NCBI GenBank assembly: GCA_963764505.1
Contig: CAVXSP010000001.1
Span: 3,534,001 to 3,598,000, forward strand
DNA: 64,000 nt
From: CAVXSP01 sp963764505
GTDB taxonomy: Bacteria; Acidobacteriota; Vicinamibacteria; Vicinamibacterales; SCN-69-37
Direction of reading: 5' to 3'
Part shown: in pieces, positions 63,713 through 64,000 of the stretch
Layout: every line of letters starts with the position of its first letter
Position numbering within the stretch: position 1 is the first letter of the stretch
The notes under the pieces: model-generated
What the model was told of the DNA's origin: nothing
Database searches by the model: none
The model's input: the letters and a program-made list of their open reading frames with translations, nothing else
Translations under genes and position numbers: made by a program

Positions 63713-64000
63713 ATGCCCCCCAGCGTGTCCGTCTGCTTCCCTGCGTTCAACGAGGAGGCGACGATCGCGCGGGTGCTCGAGGACGCCCACGCGCGGCTCG
63801 CCGGCTCCGGGCTCGACTACGAGATGCTCGTCTGCGACGACGGATCGACCGACCGGACGGGGGCGATCGCCGACGGCGTCGCCGCCCGGCACGCGGGGAT
63901 CCGGGTGCTGCACCATCCCCGCAATCTCGGGATCCGCGCCACGTTCGAACACCTCTATCGCGAGGCGACGAAGGAGTTCGTGTTCCTGAACTCGACCGAC
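63713..64000 (+). CDS. Glycosyltransferase family 2, N-terminal part
   Basis: The ATG at 63713 opens a frame that runs off the window after 96 codons. SVCFPAFNEEATIARVLEDAHARL and EMLVCDDGSTDRTGAIADGVAARH are the nucleotide-sugar-binding start of GT-A family 2 enzymes, with the first conserved DD pair. It starts 12 bp after the oxidoreductase stop and is probably co-transcribed with it. Polyprenyl-phosphate-type GT2 proteins begin in the same way, but the part that decides the specific role is outside the window. Confidence 0.85.
   Translation, partial: MPPSVSVCFPAFNEEATIARVLEDAHARLAGSGLDYEMLVCDDGSTDRTGAIADGVAARHAGIRVLHHPRNLGIRATFEHLYREATKEFVFLNSTD

Overview
The window is 64 kb of high-GC, gene-dense bacterial chromosome. 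Gene content and order (thr-tyr-gly-thr tRNAs, tuf, tRNA-Trp, secE, nusG, rplKAJL, rpoBC; a nuo operon; heptosyltransferase, O-antigen ligase and heptose kinase genes; a PQQ/cytochrome dehydrogenase; a DUF1080 protein) point to a Gram-negative soil-type bacterium. Acidobacteriota, perhaps the Vicinamibacteria, fits best. That placement is an inference from gene content and is not proven here.

Layout. 1-5212: end of a DUF1080 protein, a secreted PQQ dehydrogenase, a dynamin-like GTPase and an F420/NADP-type oxidoreductase. 5213-8057: an accessory patch with a 115-bp inverted-repeat element, a decayed IS66 transposase fragment, a hypothetical gene and a frame-broken collagen-like lipoprotein that runs into the end of rpoC. 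8039-22241 (minus strand): the transcription/translation superoperon. 22371-38333 (minus): rlmB-gltX-ispDF, a B3/4-domain protein, plsC, a PIN/TRAM protein, radA, alr, dnaB, rplI-rpsR-rpsF, pth, rplY, prs, tRNA-Gln, ispE and a LolB-like lipoprotein. A TPR protein follows at 38386-40029. 40098-44809 (plus): a small zinc protein and an envelope-polysaccharide cluster. 44825-50510: an ArnT-like transferase, purH, a cold-shock gene with a promoter-plus-terminator leader, a hypothetical gene and selA. 50499-62555 (minus): nuoABCDEF-HJKLMN, with no nuoG or nuoI. 62687-64000 (plus): a Gfo/Idh/MocA oxidoreductase and a truncated glycosyltransferase.

The most unusual feature is a family of hairpin elements built from a 7-bp unit (GCCAGAA and its complement). 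At least eight copies occupy intercistronic gaps of minus-strand operons. The better preserved copies begin just after a stop codon (ACGGAAGCCAGAAG) and finish just before the next start codon (CTTCTGGCTTGAC). One copy, between alr and radA, carries an oppositely oriented four-helix-bundle gene in its loop. That protein family is best known from 23S rRNA intervening sequences, which are also hairpin-ended, so the element looks like a mobile intervening-sequence-like unit with short cargo-free relatives. The heptamer also supplies the signal peptide of the LolB-like lipoprotein and the C-terminal tails of NuoC, NuoE and probably NuoF. A second, 12-bp repeat forms a large palindromic array beside ispDF and also an in-frame insert in nuoL.

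Three housekeeping genes (rpoC, radA, nuoF) are each interrupted by one extra base. Sequencing or assembly error is the simplest explanation, and the annotated extents below span the interruption.
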